Source: Nitrospira sp.
Lineage (GTDB): Bacteria > Nitrospirota > Nitrospiria > Nitrospirales > Nitrospiraceae
Length of the DNA stretch: 33,005 nucleotides
Assembly (NCBI GenBank): GCA_005116965.1
Contig: SWDG01000025.1
Span: 266,778 to 299,782 of the forward strand
Reading direction: 5' to 3'
Shown: positions 7,567 to 17,022 of the stretch, piece after piece
How positions within the stretch are numbered: position 1 is the stretch's first letter
Layout: every line of letters starts with the position of its first letter
Notes under the pieces: model-generated
Told to the model about the DNA's origin: nothing
The model's input: only the letters and a program-made list of their open reading frames with translations
Databases searched by the model: none
Made by a program: the position numbers and the translations under genes

Positions 7567-8269
7567 GCCGCGCTCCAAAGATGGCGGTGCCAACCCGGAC
7601 CAATGTTGCCCCTTCCTCAATGGCGACGTCAAAATCGTTTGACATTCCCATTGACAGCTCATCCATCCCGACGGTCGGTAAGTTTAAGGCCGCAATCTGT
7701 CGAGCCAGTTCATGGAGTGTGCGGAAATACGGTCTGGCCGAATCCTGACCAGCGCTCGGCGGAGGAATCGTCATGAGGCCTTTGATACAAACATGAGAGA
7801 GTTGCGCCATCATGGGTACCGATCGTACCACGTCATCGGGATGAAACCCTGCCTTTGTCGGTTCTCTCCCGACATTCACTTCCAGCAAGATATTCTGCCG
7901 ACAACCGGCTTCCTCTGCACGGCGATTGATTTCTTGCGCGAGGTCTACCGTATCCACCGAATGAATGAGGTCAAATCGACCAATCACGGACCGTACCTTC
8001 CTCCGTTGCAGCTGTCCGATAAAATGCCAGTGAACTGGTGCCTGGGTGAACATGGCTATTTTAGGGAGCGCTTCCTGTACCCGATTTTCACCCAAAATGG
8101 ACAGACCGGCGTTCACACCTTCTGCAATATGTTCAACCGTCACGGTCTTCGTCGCGGCTACGAGTCGCACCGTGCCGGCAAGACGTCCGGCTTTTTCCTC
8201 CGCCGACCGAATCTTCGTCAGAATCGATTGAACACGTTTTGCGATCGTTTCAGGGGTGAGCGGTTCCAT
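7559..8269 (-). CDS. yggS: YggS/PLPBP-family pyridoxal phosphate homeostasis protein
   Basis: 236 residues from ATG 8269, which follows GAGAGGA; an in-frame extension to 8299 has no such site. The PLP-binding lysine is K41 in RLVAATKTV. Other family marks are LGENRVQEA (59-67), HWHFIGQLQRRKVR, IHSVDTVDLA, the LLEVNVG strand, and LSMGMSNDFDVAIEEG near the end, followed by VRVGTAIFGAR. This is a single-domain fold-type III protein that binds PLP without known catalysis and buffers PLP and amino/keto acid pools. The gap to pgeF is 84 bases and holds a possible weak internal promoter. It overlaps proC. Confidence 0.94.
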   Translation of the reverse strand: MEPLTPETIAKRVQSILTKIRSAEEKAGRLAGTVRLVAATKTVTVEHIAEGVNAGLSILGENRVQEALPKIAMFTQAPVHWHFIGQLQRRKVRSVIGRFDLIHSVDTVDLAQEINRRAEEAGCRQNILLEVNVGREPTKAGFHPDDVVRSVPMMAQLSHVCIKGLMTIPPPSAGQDSARPYFRTLHELARQIAALNLPTVGMDELSMGMSNDFDVAIEEGATLVRVGTAIFGARHV

Positions 8270-8315
8270 GGTCCTCTCGCACAAGTCGCGGTCGCCCATT
8301 CAGCGAACCGTTCTT

Positions 8316-8345
8316 ATTCTAAAGGAAGCGTTTCAGAATTGGCAG
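8316..8345 (-). promoter_or_regulatory. Possible weak internal promoter before yggS
   Basis: Minus strand CTGCCA (8340-8345, four of six) is followed after 18 bases by TAGAAT (8316-8321, five of six). It could give the yggS-proC-yggT-divIVA tail some independence from the dcw promoter. The match is modest and could be chance. Confidence 0.3.
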
Positions 8346-8353
8346 AGTCTCTC

Positions 8354-9100
8354 TTATACTCGCTTCACCGGCAACCCAATGGCACTGACCATGGTCCCGT
8401 TGACCTTCCCCTCCCGCCGGTAGGAAAAAAAGAGGTCTTTGTGGCAAATCGTACAGACGTTGACTGTGGTGATGGACTTCGGAGGCATCCCGATGGCCTG
8501 CGCCTGTTCTTTGACGAGTGCTTTCAAATCAAGATGCGCTCTTCCTTCTCTCTTCGTTCGAACCACCTTCTTCCAATCTGGAAATCCCTGACATAGGCGG
8601 TCAAGAACCGGCTCATCCACTTCATAGCAGCAAACCCCGGCAGATGGACCGATACTGATCCGCACATGCTCCAGACTCGAGCCAAAGCGAGACTCCAGCA
8701 AGGCCAAGGTTTTGGGAACAATGCCAGCAACCGCTCCTCGCCAGCCGGCATGAACTGCAACCACAACCCGACGCTTAGGATCATGCATGAGAATCGGAAC
8801 ACAATCTGCCGTCCGTACCGCCACCATAATACCAGGTTGATCGGTAACCAAGGCATCCCAACCTCCCACAAATCGGTCAGTCGGGGCTAGGACACGATCC
8901 ACCACCAACGCCTCCGTCCCATGAACTTGCTTCACTGAAAGCGTCCATGACGACGATGCCGGTCCTACTATCCCCCTCTGCGGGATCCCTGCTTCAAGGC
9001 CAAGACCCATGGCATGCCGTCGGGTCCCGAAAAAATGTCGAACCTGAGTCCCGGCATCCGCAAACGCCGGCACGGTAATAACCGATGAGCTTGCCATCAT
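8354..9100 (-). CDS. pgeF: PgeF/YfiH (YlmD) multicopper-oxidase-like purine nucleoside phosphorylase
   Basis: 248 residues from ATG 9100; E. coli YfiH has 243. An in-frame reading could begin at 9178 inside ftsZ, but the region upstream of 9100 is not family-like. The metal/active-site residues are in place: H60 (SVKQVHG), C100 (VRTADCVPI) and H117 (VAVHAGWRG). Family members were first called laccase-like; biochemical work on homologues shows adenosine/inosine phosphorolysis and deamination. A role in editing peptidoglycan precursors (removing L-Ser from UDP-MurNAc) has been reported for the E. coli protein, which would suit its location directly after ftsZ. Which activity applies here cannot be read from the sequence. 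Confidence 0.9.
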   Translation of the reverse strand: MMASSSVITVPAFADAGTQVRHFFGTRRHAMGLGLEAGIPQRGIVGPASSSWTLSVKQVHGTEALVVDRVLAPTDRFVGGWDALVTDQPGIMVAVRTADCVPILMHDPKRRVVVAVHAGWRGAVAGIVPKTLALLESRFGSSLEHVRISIGPSAGVCCYEVDEPVLDRLCQGFPDWKKVVRTKREGRAHLDLKALVKEQAQAIGMPPKSITTVNVCTICHKDLFFSYRREGKVNGTMVSAIGLPVKRV

Positions 9101-9138
9101 CACATTCCCTGCCTCATCACATGAAGATCGGCACGCGA

Positions 9139-10335
9139 TCAGTCTGTTTGCTTGCGAAGAAAGGTCGGCACATCCCATTCATCTTCGGCGGTCATCACCG
9201 TTCGGTCCATGGACTCTCGCGCATCGTTCATTCTTCTCAAAAAGGTGGGGCGATCGAGGTCTTTTATCGGTCGATCTGCCGCTAGTGAAGCACCCATACT
9301 GGCTAACGCTGAGGGGACAGGTTTGGCCGGTCGACTTGCTCCCCTATCAGCTCCGATTGCGACTGCCGTTGTGTCCTCTTCTCGTTCAAACCCGGTTGCG
9401 ATCACCGTAATGATAAGTTCCTCGCCCATATCCGGGTTGATGACCTGACCGACGATGATGTTGGCTTCAGGATCTGCCGTCTGTTGGATGATCGAGGCGG
9501 CTTCTTCGATCTCGTGCAGCGACATGCTGGGGCCTCCCGTAATATTCAGAAGGACACCGCAGGCCCCCTCCACACTGCCTTCTTCCAGGAGAGGACTGCA
9601 CATAGCCTTTTGCGCCGCTTCGATCGCCCGATTCGGCCCATAGGACACGCCCATACCCATGACGGCTCGTCCTGTGTGTGACATCACGGTCCGAACATCA
9701 GCAAAATCGACGTTCACATGTCCCGTAGTCGTAATGACGTCGGCGATACCCTGGATCGCTTGGCGCAGCACATCATCCGCGACTTTGAATGCTTCGAGAA
9801 GCGGGGTTGATTTATCGACAATCCCCAGCAGCCGCTGGTTCGGAATTATGAGCAAGGTATCGACATGCCGACGCAAATCCCGGATGCCTTCTTCCGCATG
9901 CTTGTGTCGTCGTTGGCCTTCATACTGAAACGGTTTTGTAACGACGCCTACTGTAAGGATGCCCATTTCTCGGGCAATGCTGGCCACAATGGGGGCGGCT
10001 CCTGTGCCGGTTCCTCCCCCCATTCCGGCCGTGACAAAAACCATATCGGCCCCTTCGAGACATTCTCGGATATGTTCTTTACTCTCAAGCGCGGCATCTC
10101 GACCGATCTCCGGCTTTGCCCCCGCACCCAACCCCCGGGTGCGTTCCGGCCCAAGCTGGATCTTATATGGGGCCAACGACCGATCAAGCGCCTGAAGATC
10201 GGTGTTCCCAGCGATAAAATCGACGCGTGCGAGTCCGGAGGTGATCATCGTGTTGATCGCGTTGCACCCGGCACCACCAATTCCGATCACCTTGATACGG
10301 ACCGGTGACAGCATATCTTCCTGAAATGAGAACAT
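9139..10335 (-). CDS. ftsZ: Cell division protein FtsZ with two C-terminal PTFLR motifs
   Basis: 398 residues. The tubulin-like GTPase core runs from about 12 to 320: the N-terminal loop [10 protein letters not shown] (17-26), tubulin signature GGGTGTG (107-113), NQRLL (166-170), and the T7 loop [11 protein letters not shown] (208-218) that completes the neighbour's active site. A linker of about 40 residues follows. The last 13 residues (386-398, [13 protein letters not shown]) are the conserved C-terminal peptide that binds FtsA and other partners. A second close copy, [13 protein letters not shown], lies at 359-371. FtsZ polymerises into the Z-ring at midcell. The ATG at 10335 has a strong AGGAGGT seven bases upstream, consistent with high expression. 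It lies 63 bases after ftsA. Confidence 0.98.
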   Translation of the reverse strand: MFSFQEDMLSPVRIKVIGIGGAGCNAINTMITSGLARVDFIAGNTDLQALDRSLAPYKIQLGPERTRGLGAGAKPEIGRDAALESKEHIRECLEGADMVFVTAGMGGGTGTGAAPIVASIAREMGILTVGVVTKPFQYEGQRRHKHAEEGIRDLRRHVDTLLIIPNQRLLGIVDKSTPLLEAFKVADDVLRQAIQGIADVITTTGHVNVDFADVRTVMSHTGRAVMGMGVSYGPNRAIEAAQKAMCSPLLEEGSVEGACGVLLNITGGPSMSLHEIEEAASIIQQTADPEANIIVGQVINPDMGEELIITVIATGFEREEDTTAVAIGADRGASRPAKPVPSALASMGASLAADRPIKDLDRPTFLRRMNDARESMDRTVMTAEDEWDVPTFLRKQTD

Positions 10336-10398
10336 TGGGGCACCTCCTCACAGCGCCTCGCACGACGACCTGCCTGCCGCCAGCAAGGGTTCTAACGG

Positions 10399-11631
10399 TT
10401 AAAAGACCTCCGACACCCACTTCGTCCACCCACGCATTTTTGCCCAGGGCCCTCCATTGCGCAGCCCGGCCGTTTCTAATTCACCGACATGTCGCCGGGC
10501 GTGTAACAAGAGACCGACCCCGGTCGAATGACTGGGATGGCCGACAGTTTCTCGTAACCCTCCGACACCGGAAGGTATGCCTCGGCGTGCCGGCAAGTTC
10601 AAGACCTTCTCAGCGGCGTCGGGCATGCCCTCTAATAGCGATGTGCCTCCGGTAATCACGACACCGGCCCCCAATATCCCTTCATAGCCGGCACGTGCAA
10701 TTTCTCTCCGGACGAGCTCAAACATCTCCTCAACGCGCGGCTCCAAAATCTCGGCAATAGCCCGTCTGGAAAATGTTCGAGCGGGCCGATCTCCGACAGA
10801 CGGCACTTCGATGGTCTGATGCCCTGTCAGCAGATCAGTCCGCGCAACACCGTACTGCGTCTTGATCTTCTCAGCCTCAGTCTGTGACGTGTGGAGGACG
10901 AAGGCCAAATCTTTCGTCAGGTTTTGGCCACCTATGGGAAGGACCGCTGAGTGACGAATGCTGCCATCCAGGAAAATAGCCAGGTCCGTTGTCCCGCCTC
11001 CTAAGTCCACCATGACCACACCCAAGTCACGCTCTTCTTGGCCCAAGACGGCTTCACTGGAGGCGAGCGGCTGCAGAATAATGTCCACGACATCGAGTCC
11101 GGCTCGATTCACGCACTTCACAATATTCTGCGCAGATGTCACGGCACCGGTGATGACATGCACGTTAACTTCTAATCGATTGCCTGAAAGGCCCAATGGT
11201 TCGCGCACCCCTTCTTGCCCATCCACCATGAACTCTCGCGGTAGCACGTGAAGAATCCTGCGTTCGTGGGGAATGACAGCGAGCGTACGAGCGCTTTCAA
11301 TGGCCCGCTGGATATCCTCGCGAGTCACCTCGGCTCGTTTCAGTGCCACGACGCCTTTGCAGTTTTCAGCAGAAATGTGGCTACCCGCGATGCCGGTGTA
11401 GACCGAGTTGATCTGGACGGCCGCCATCAACTCCGCTTCTTCGACTGCTTTCTTGATGGATTCGACGGTGCTTTCGATATTAACGACCACTCCCTTACGT
11501 AGGCCAAGGGAAGGACTCGATCCGACGCCGATAATGCTGATCCCTCCAGCATCGGTCATCTCCGCCACGATCGCACAGATCTTCGTGGTTCCGATGTCGA
11601 GGCCGACCAGAATTTGATCCCGTTTCGGCAC
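10399..11631 (-). CDS. ftsA: Cell division protein FtsA (actin-like)
   Basis: About 410 residues. The start is probably the GTG at 11631 (VPKRDQ), eight bases after GGAGGG; a GTG at 11640 overlaps ftsQ by four bases but sits against the Shine-Dalgarno. Actin-fold phosphate motifs are LDIGTTK (11-17) and DLGGGTTD (209-216), with the SHMA/1C subdomain between them (about 84-160) and VVITGGTSLLEG towards the end. The final residues MRGWTKWVSEVF form a short amphipathic helix, the usual membrane anchor. FtsA tethers FtsZ filaments to the inner membrane and signals to the periplasmic divisome. It lies five bases after ftsQ and directly upstream of ftsZ, the canonical order. Confidence 0.97.
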   Translation of the reverse strand: MPKRDQILVGLDIGTTKICAIVAEMTDAGGISIIGVGSSPSLGLRKGVVVNIESTVESIKKAVEEAELMAAVQINSVYTGIAGSHISAENCKGVVALKRAEVTREDIQRAIESARTLAVIPHERRILHVLPREFMVDGQEGVREPLGLSGNRLEVNVHVITGAVTSAQNIVKCVNRAGLDVVDIILQPLASSEAVLGQEERDLGVVMVDLGGGTTDLAIFLDGSIRHSAVLPIGGQNLTKDLAFVLHTSQTEAEKIKTQYGVARTDLLTGHQTIEVPSVGDRPARTFSRRAIAEILEPRVEEMFELVRREIARAGYEGILGAGVVITGGTSLLEGMPDAAEKVLNLPARRGIPSGVGGLRETVGHPSHSTGVGLLLHARRHVGELETAGLRNGGPWAKMRGWTKWVSEVF

Positions 11632-11636
11632 CGCGA

Positions 11637-12494
11637 TCACCCTCCTTCCCGTACGACAATCCGATTTTCGTACCGGAGATCCACTTCATTCGCTCCACGT
11701 CCACGACCGTCAAAGTTCAGGGTCTTGAGTGTCGGTTTGACGCGTCGGAACCGTTCCCACTGCTCTCCAACCGTTGCCTCCCCGAACTGAAATCGCACTC
11801 CCTGTACAAGCGCGATGAGGTTTGACGGGTTTTCGGCGTTTACTTGTAGCCGACCTTCGAAGGTTTGCCCGACCAAATGTGCAAGCTCGATGCCCGACGC
11901 GATGACCTGCCTTACCGACTCAGCCTCTTCCAGCAAACCTTTGGAATTGATTCCTGTCACAAGAGGCAACGCATCATCATCGGTCTGACCGAGCCTGGTC
12001 AGCACATGCCCCTCCGCATCAGTCAGAAAGTTCTGAGAGTCGGCACGGATGACCGCAGCTGGCTTTCGCTCAACCAGAGATATACGTAACTCATGAAACA
12101 GAACGCGGGTCACTTCGGATTCTTTGACCCACGGATGAGATTCCACCTGCCCCTTAATAACGCTCGTGACAATATCGTGGAGGCCAGTGCCAGATTTCAC
12201 CTTCGCAAGATCGAGCACTTTCTGCCTATCGATGTGGTGGCCTCCTTCGATCGTAATGGTCTTGATTTCCAGCAATGCTTGGAGCGCAGGACCAGCATAT
12301 TTCACACTCATCATGATGACCCCTGCCACGAGCACCGTACCGAGTACCACGCCAATCCATCGAGTCAGGGCCTTTCGTCTGGCTGTTTTCCCCAGGTGGG
12401 CTTCCCTCCCCGCTCTCTCTCCTTGTGGATCCTTCCACTGATTTTTTCGTGGCTCCACGGGAGAAGGTCGCCGCTTTCTTGCCAAGAATCGCAT
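11637..12494 (-). CDS. ftsQ: Cell division protein FtsQ
   Basis: 285 residues from ATG 12494, with AAGGAG eight bases upstream. The frame is open further upstream to 12713, but that part lies inside ddl and looks non-coding. There is a basic cytoplasmic tail of about 45 residues (rich in R and K), one membrane segment (46-64), then a POTRA domain (about 76-145: IKTITIEGGHHIDRQKV through LRISLVERKPAAVI) and the FtsQ beta domain to the end. FtsQ is a bitopic periplasmic scaffold that binds FtsL/FtsB and recruits FtsW-FtsI. It starts five bases after ddl, the usual ddl-ftsQ-ftsA-ftsZ order. Confidence 0.94.
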   Translation of the reverse strand: MRFLARKRRPSPVEPRKNQWKDPQGERAGREAHLGKTARRKALTRWIGVVLGTVLVAGVIMMSVKYAGPALQALLEIKTITIEGGHHIDRQKVLDLAKVKSGTGLHDIVTSVIKGQVESHPWVKESEVTRVLFHELRISLVERKPAAVIRADSQNFLTDAEGHVLTRLGQTDDDALPLVTGINSKGLLEEAESVRQVIASGIELAHLVGQTFEGRLQVNAENPSNLIALVQGVRFQFGEATVGEQWERFRRVKPTLKTLNFDGRGRGANEVDLRYENRIVVREGG

Positions 12495-12499
12495 CACAC

Positions 12500-13477
12500 T
12501 CACTCCTTCGGCACTACCTGCGCAAAGCGATTTGCACGATCGAGGGCCGACTGCAGAATCCGTTCGACTAAGGCATCGTACGCAATCCCAACTTGAGCTG
12601 CGGCCATGGGCAAAAGACTCGTCTCCGTCATGCCGGGAACCGTATTGATCTCCAAGACATAGGGCCGACCTCTCGGAGTGATCCGAAAATCCACACGAGC
12701 AGCCCCTTCGCACTCCAACGCCTCGTAGGTTCGCCTCGCCAATTCACTGATGTGGCGCATCACCTTGGGAGGGAACGGAGCGGGACAGAGATACTGAGTC
12801 TTGCCCTTCTGATACTTTGCCGAGAAGTCGTAAAATCCATCAGGCGCCACGATTTCAATGGCAGGGAGCACGGTGGGTGCTTCCGCCGTTGTTCCCAGAA
12901 TGGAAACAGCAGCTTCATGTCCGGGAATATAGCTCTCCACCATCGCCTCTGGATCATAACGATGCGCCAGAGCGAGCGCCTCCTTCCATTGGGTGCGGCG
13001 ACGCACAATCGTCACCCCGATCGTGGAACCCTGCGAAACCGGCTTGACGACAATCGGCAATTTCAGTTTGGTCTGCCTCAGAACCTTCGCCAATGACGCC
13101 CCATCACATTCGCGCACAACAGTTCCGGTAGGCAGTGGGACACCATGTGCGGCCAGTAGCATTTTCGTGGCCGCCTTATGCATGCCTACGGCACTCGCAC
13201 GCACACCGGACCCGGTATAGGGAATTCCCAACGTCTCGAGAAATCCCTGGATGGTTCCATCTTCGCCGCCGGGTCCGTGCAACGAGAGAAACGCAATAGC
13301 GACTTTCTGATCCTCCAAATCTCGATGCAGACGATCGGTGACGTCGATGGCCACGGCATCGTATCCTCGACGGATCAGGGCCTGATGAACAGCATGACCG
13401 GTCTTGAGTGAAATATCCCGCTCTGAAGAACGTCCTCCCATGAGCACGCCGATCCGAGCATTTGTTAAACGACCCAT
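12500..13477 (-). CDS. ddl: D-alanine--D-alanine ligase
   Basis: 325 residues, an ATP-grasp enzyme that makes D-Ala-D-Ala in the cytoplasm for MurF. Motifs in order: GVLMGGRSSERDISLKTG (11-28), LHGPGGEDGTIQG near 69 with the catalytic E/D pair, the AVGMHKAATKMLL segment, PIVVKPVSQGSTIGV with the ATP-binding lysine, MVESYIPGHEAAVSILG, and the metal-binding VDFRITPRGRPYVLEINTVPGMTETS near 264-290. The ATG at 13477 follows GGGAG at a longish spacing, 20 bases after murB. No substitution suggesting D-lactate specificity was noticed, but that was not examined structurally. Confidence 0.97.
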   Translation of the reverse strand: MGRLTNARIGVLMGGRSSERDISLKTGHAVHQALIRRGYDAVAIDVTDRLHRDLEDQKVAIAFLSLHGPGGEDGTIQGFLETLGIPYTGSGVRASAVGMHKAATKMLLAAHGVPLPTGTVVRECDGASLAKVLRQTKLKLPIVVKPVSQGSTIGVTIVRRRTQWKEALALAHRYDPEAMVESYIPGHEAAVSILGTTAEAPTVLPAIEIVAPDGFYDFSAKYQKGKTQYLCPAPFPPKVMRHISELARRTYEALECEGAARVDFRITPRGRPYVLEINTVPGMTETSLLPMAAAQVGIAYDALVERILQSALDRANRFAQVVPKE

Positions 13478-13497
13478 CGTTACAACGACTCCCTTCG

Positions 13498-14448
13498 CTA
13501 CACTTCACCCACGACCTTCAACTCCAACTCCAATTTGATCCCGGTCTTTCGCACAATTCCCGTGCGTATCTTCTTGATCAGCGAGAGGACGTCAGAGGCA
13601 CTGGCCTGTCCTTGATTCACAATAAAATTGGCATGCTTTGTCGAAACCTGCGCATCACCGACGGATGTGCCCTTGAACCCTGTCGCTTCAACGACTCGCC
13701 CTGCCGAATCGTTCAGCGGATTCTTGAACACACAGCCGGCGCTCGGTAGCGTGAGCGGCTGCGTATCACGGCGGTAGTGGAGATAGTCTTTCACGACCTT
13801 TTCGATATCTGCTCGCGCTCCCGACCTCAGTTGCAGCCATACTCCGACCACCACACCCAGCGGCAATGTCGCCCGACGATACCCAAATTCGATCGTCTCT
13901 GCGGGACAGTCCATCAGTGAGCCTTTCGGCGACACAATCCGAACGGCTTTCACTGAGTCTTTCATCTCACCGAGTCGTGTCCCTGCGTTCATGACGACAC
14001 AGCCTGCGACAGTGCCAGGGATACCGGCCGCCCACTCCAATCCCGCCAGAGACCGGTGGATGGCATAGCCAATCAGGGTCGGCATGCCGACACCGCCTTC
14101 GGCATACAACACGGATCCTGGTTCTTCTTTGATCGCGCGTAATTTCCCCAAACTCACCACCACACCCCGAATGCCTTTGTCCCGAACCAGGAGGTTGGTG
14201 CCACCCAACACAAAGATCGGAAGTTTCTGCTCATGCGTCTGCCTGACGAGCTGGACGACATCCTCCACGTCTGCCGGCTCCACCAACACATCAGCTGGGC
14301 CACCGATGTGGAATGACGTATACTCTCTAAGCGGCGCATTGAAGCGAACCACTCCTCGAACACCGGCCACGGCAGACCCCAATCTGCGCTGTGTCCGCAT
14401 TGGTCGTCCCTTCGTTCCAACTGTGTGCATCGATGCACCATGGACCAT
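13498..14448 (-). CDS. murB: UDP-N-acetylenolpyruvoylglucosamine reductase
   Basis: 316 residues from ATG 14448, whose A is the last base of the murC stop (TGATG). Later in-frame ATGs at 14430 and 14397 are possible, since the first 20 residues look unstructured. FAD-binding motifs are TSFHIGGPADVL (44-55), FVLGGTNLLV (79-88) and GIPGTVAGCVVMNAG (142-156). Catalytic S236 is in PSAGCVFKNP, and E309 aligns with the catalytic glutamate near the C-terminus. It looks like the shorter MurB type found in Gram-positive and many other bacteria, without the extra E. coli insertion (by pattern only). It reduces UDP-GlcNAc-enolpyruvate to UDP-MurNAc with NADPH. Confidence 0.96.
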   Translation of the reverse strand: MVHGASMHTVGTKGRPMRTQRRLGSAVAGVRGVVRFNAPLREYTSFHIGGPADVLVEPADVEDVVQLVRQTHEQKLPIFVLGGTNLLVRDKGIRGVVVSLGKLRAIKEEPGSVLYAEGGVGMPTLIGYAIHRSLAGLEWAAGIPGTVAGCVVMNAGTRLGEMKDSVKAVRIVSPKGSLMDCPAETIEFGYRRATLPLGVVVGVWLQLRSGARADIEKVVKDYLHYRRDTQPLTLPSAGCVFKNPLNDSAGRVVEATGFKGTSVGDAQVSTKHANFIVNQGQASASDVLSLIKKIRTGIVRKTGIKLELELKVVGEV

Positions 14449-15938
14449 CAAGCAGACTCGAGCCGTGCAAGAATTCCGGTTCCAGCCTTCCAGATATCGC
14501 CAGCCCCCAACGTAAGAACGAGATCACCCGGTCTGAGATGAGGCAATACCTGATCCGGTAACGTTTCTTTGCGCTCAAGGAAGGTCACAGATGGATGCCC
14601 TGCCGACTTGATCGTTTCGGCGAGGATCGCTCCGGAAACTCCCGGTATCGGTGATTCACCGGCCGGATAAATTTCTGTCATGAACAGCATGTCAGCGTGC
14701 GCAAAGGCATCCGCAAACTCTCCAATGCAATCCCGCGTCCGGCTATATCGATGCGGCTGGAACAGAACCACCAATCGACGGTCCCAGCCCTGCTTGGCAG
14801 CCGCAAGAGTTGCTTTCACCTCAGTGGGATGATGGCCATAATCGTCGACAACCATGATGCCACCGGCTTCGCCTCGCAAATGAAACCGCCGTTCGACTCC
14901 CGTAAAGGCCGCCAACCCTTTGCGAATGAGGTCTACAGGAATCTCTAGCTCGATGCCGATAGCAATGGCCACCAGCGCATTGGACACGTTGTGGATCCCC
15001 GGCACAGCTAAGCGAAAGGGACCAAGATTCTTCCCGCGAAAATGCGCCCGGAACTCGGCACTCCATTGCTTCAGGCTGACGTCGGTTGCCTTGAAATCGG
15101 GTGCCACCCCATCTCGATCCCGAAGCCCGTAGGTGTGATACCGCTTGACCAAGCGAGGGAACAGTGCGGCCAGGCGATCATCATCGGCACACAAAACCGC
15201 CACGCCGTAAAATGGTATTTTATTGATGAATTCTAGAAAGCTGTCGTTGATGCGTTCCATCGACCCATAATGATCAAGGTGCTCACGGTCCAGATTGGTC
15301 ACCGCCACGATGGTCGGAGAGAGACGAAGAAATGATCCATCACTCTCATCCGCTTCCGCCACGAGCAAGTCGCCTCGTCCAAGCCGTGCATGGCTGCCCA
15401 AGGCATTCACCTTGCCTCCAATCACCATCGTGGGATCGAGGCCACCTTGCGCCAACACGTTTGCGACCATCGATGTCGTCGTGGTCTTTCCATGGGCACC
15501 AGCGATGGCTACCCCAAACTTCAGACGCATCAGCTCCGCCAACATCTCCGCCCTTGGAATGACTGGAATCTGTTTGCTCTTCGCCACCACAACTTCCGGG
15601 TTACTCGCCGCCACGGCGGAGGAAATGACCACGACTTGCGCCTCTCCCACATTGGACTCTTGATGCCCAATGAACACTTTCCCACCGAGTTCTTCCAGTC
15701 GCCTTGTCGTCTCCGAAACGTTCAGATCTGAACCGGTCACCTTATATCCCATCGTGAGCAGCACTTCTGCGATGCCACTCATGCCTGCCCCGCCGATTCC
15801 GACGAGATGAATCTGCTGTATTTTTCGAAATAGTGTCATGCGAGCCTGCCTTTGTCGTGCCGCTGAAGGCTGTGATCGAATCCCCTGTTCACCAACAACA
15901 CTAACCTCCGGTCGCTCGAGTAGATTGGTTGATGTCAT
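14448..15938 (-). CDS. murC: UDP-N-acetylmuramate--L-alanine ligase
   Basis: 496 residues if started at ATG 15938, which has GGGAG six to seven bases upstream within the end of murG. The family-like part begins at the ATG at 15839 ([17 protein letters not shown]), after a weaker AGGCAGG. The first 33 residues are either an extension or untranslated. Domains in order: Rossmann N-terminal domain ([17 protein letters not shown], 44-60), Mur ligase central domain with P-loop [10 protein letters not shown] (147-156), and a C-terminal domain with [16 protein letters not shown] and [10 protein letters not shown]. It adds L-Ala to UDP-MurNAc with ATP. It overlaps murG by 38 bases (long start) and murB by one. 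Confidence 0.96.
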   Translation of the reverse strand: MTSTNLLERPEVSVVGEQGIRSQPSAARQRQARMTLFRKIQQIHLVGIGGAGMSGIAEVLLTMGYKVTGSDLNVSETTRRLEELGGKVFIGHQESNVGEAQVVVISSAVAASNPEVVVAKSKQIPVIPRAEMLAELMRLKFGVAIAGAHGKTTTTSMVANVLAQGGLDPTMVIGGKVNALGSHARLGRGDLLVAEADESDGSFLRLSPTIVAVTNLDREHLDHYGSMERINDSFLEFINKIPFYGVAVLCADDDRLAALFPRLVKRYHTYGLRDRDGVAPDFKATDVSLKQWSAEFRAHFRGKNLGPFRLAVPGIHNVSNALVAIAIGIELEIPVDLIRKGLAAFTGVERRFHLRGEAGGIMVVDDYGHHPTEVKATLAAAKQGWDRRLVVLFQPHRYSRTRDCIGEFADAFAHADMLFMTEIYPAGESPIPGVSGAILAETIKSAGHPSVTFLERKETLPDQVLPHLRPGDLVLTLGAGDIWKAGTGILARLESA

Positions 15939-17022
15939 GTGTCACTCCCATGAGCGTGTAGCATTCACCGACGATCACTTCGCCGGCATCGATTCGTCTC
16001 ATCTCCACACTCTTCCGTTGCATTGTCCTCAGACGTTGCGGATCCGACAAGACAGCGTGGATCATCTCACTCAGTTTTACTCCGGTGAGATCGGCCTGCG
16101 GAAACACAATGGCTCCTCCCGCTGCCTCCATCGCCCGTGCATTCTTCATCTGATGATCATAGATCGCCGTCGGCAACGGAATCAGAATCGCAGCTTTTCC
16201 GCAGGCCGTCAGTTCGGCGATGGTCATCGCGCCAGCACGCGCCACCACCAGATCGGCTGCCCGAAGAACAGCCGGCATATCGTAGAGAAACGGGACAATC
16301 TTGGCTTGGATACCCAATGTCCGGTACGTTTCACTGACTCGCTCGTAATCTCCCTCGCCCGTCTGATGTGTGATGGTCAGGCCTGGAAACCGTTGGCTCA
16401 GCAGGGGCAATCCTTCCAATACCGCACTGTTGATAGCCCTAGCCCCCTGGCTCCCACCAAAAATCAGCAGGTGCTGGCCACCCTGCTTGGTTGGCGCGCT
16501 ATTATCTGGTTGCACCAAAAACTCCTGTCGAATCGGCGTCCCGACGACGCGCACCTTCCGCCGATCAAAGGAAGTCTCGGCCGACTCAAATGCCAAAAAA
16601 ATCCGCTGCGCAAAGGGAGCGACGACTTTGTTGGCCAATCCGGGATAGGCATTGGGCTCCAGAATCACCCGGGCAATTCCTTTCAAGGCAGCAGCAGCTA
16701 ACATGGTCGGACTCGTGTAGCCCCCCACTCCGATCACGAGATCAGCCTGCCGCCGCTTCAGAAGTTCCAGTGATTGCCACATCCCAATAGGCACGGAAAC
16801 GACTCCCCGCATGACATCCAGTAGCCCCTTTCCCATCACCGGCTTGGCGGTAATCATCGCCAGTTCAAACCCTTCATGCGCGAGGACCTTCGATTCGACC
16901 CCTCGTGTCGTCCCAACAAAGAGAATCTTCGTAGAAGGGTCACGACGCTGAAATTCACGAGCCAATGCAACAGCTGGATACAGATGCCCACCGGTCCCTC
17001 CGGCGGCGATCACAATGGTCAT
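15901..17022 (-). CDS. murG: Undecaprenyl-PP-MurNAc-pentapeptide GlcNAc transferase MurG
   Basis: 373 residues from ATG 17022, which forms an ATGA overlap with the ftsW stop. The frame stays open upstream to 18243, but that is a chance open frame across ftsW. GT28-type glycosyltransferase: N-terminal lipid-facing motif [16 protein letters not shown] (6-21), [29 protein letters not shown], then the UDP-GlcNAc domain with [11 protein letters not shown], the [11 protein letters not shown] motif and [14 protein letters not shown]. It transfers GlcNAc to lipid I on the inner face of the membrane, giving lipid II, the substrate polymerised by the adjacent FtsW. It ends with [16 protein letters not shown], overlapping the probable murC start. 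Confidence 0.97.
   Translation of the reverse strand: MTIVIAAGGTGGHLYPAVALAREFQRRDPSTKILFVGTTRGVESKVLAHEGFELAMITAKPVMGKGLLDVMRGVVSVPIGMWQSLELLKRRQADLVIGVGGYTSPTMLAAAALKGIARVILEPNAYPGLANKVVAPFAQRIFLAFESAETSFDRRKVRVVGTPIRQEFLVQPDNSAPTKQGGQHLLIFGGSQGARAINSAVLEGLPLLSQRFPGLTITHQTGEGDYERVSETYRTLGIQAKIVPFLYDMPAVLRAADLVVARAGAMTIAELTACGKAAILIPLPTAIYDHQMKNARAMEAAGGAIVFPQADLTGVKLSEMIHAVLSDPQRLRTMQRKSVEMRRIDAGEVIVGECYTLMGVTHDINQSTRATGG

Noticed and set aside
7712-8596. 294-codon open frame on the plus strand opposite yggS and pgeF
   Set aside because: It is antisense to two clearly recognised genes, has no recognisable motif, and shows the composition expected of a shadow frame.
9101-9178. Upstream extension of PgeF into ftsZ
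   Set aside because: The ATG at 9100 gives the normal family length, and the extension is not family-like.
12495-12713. 73-residue N-terminal extension of FtsQ
   Set aside because: It lies within the end of ddl and is rich in C, S and R without family similarity. ATG 12494 has a good ribosome-binding site.
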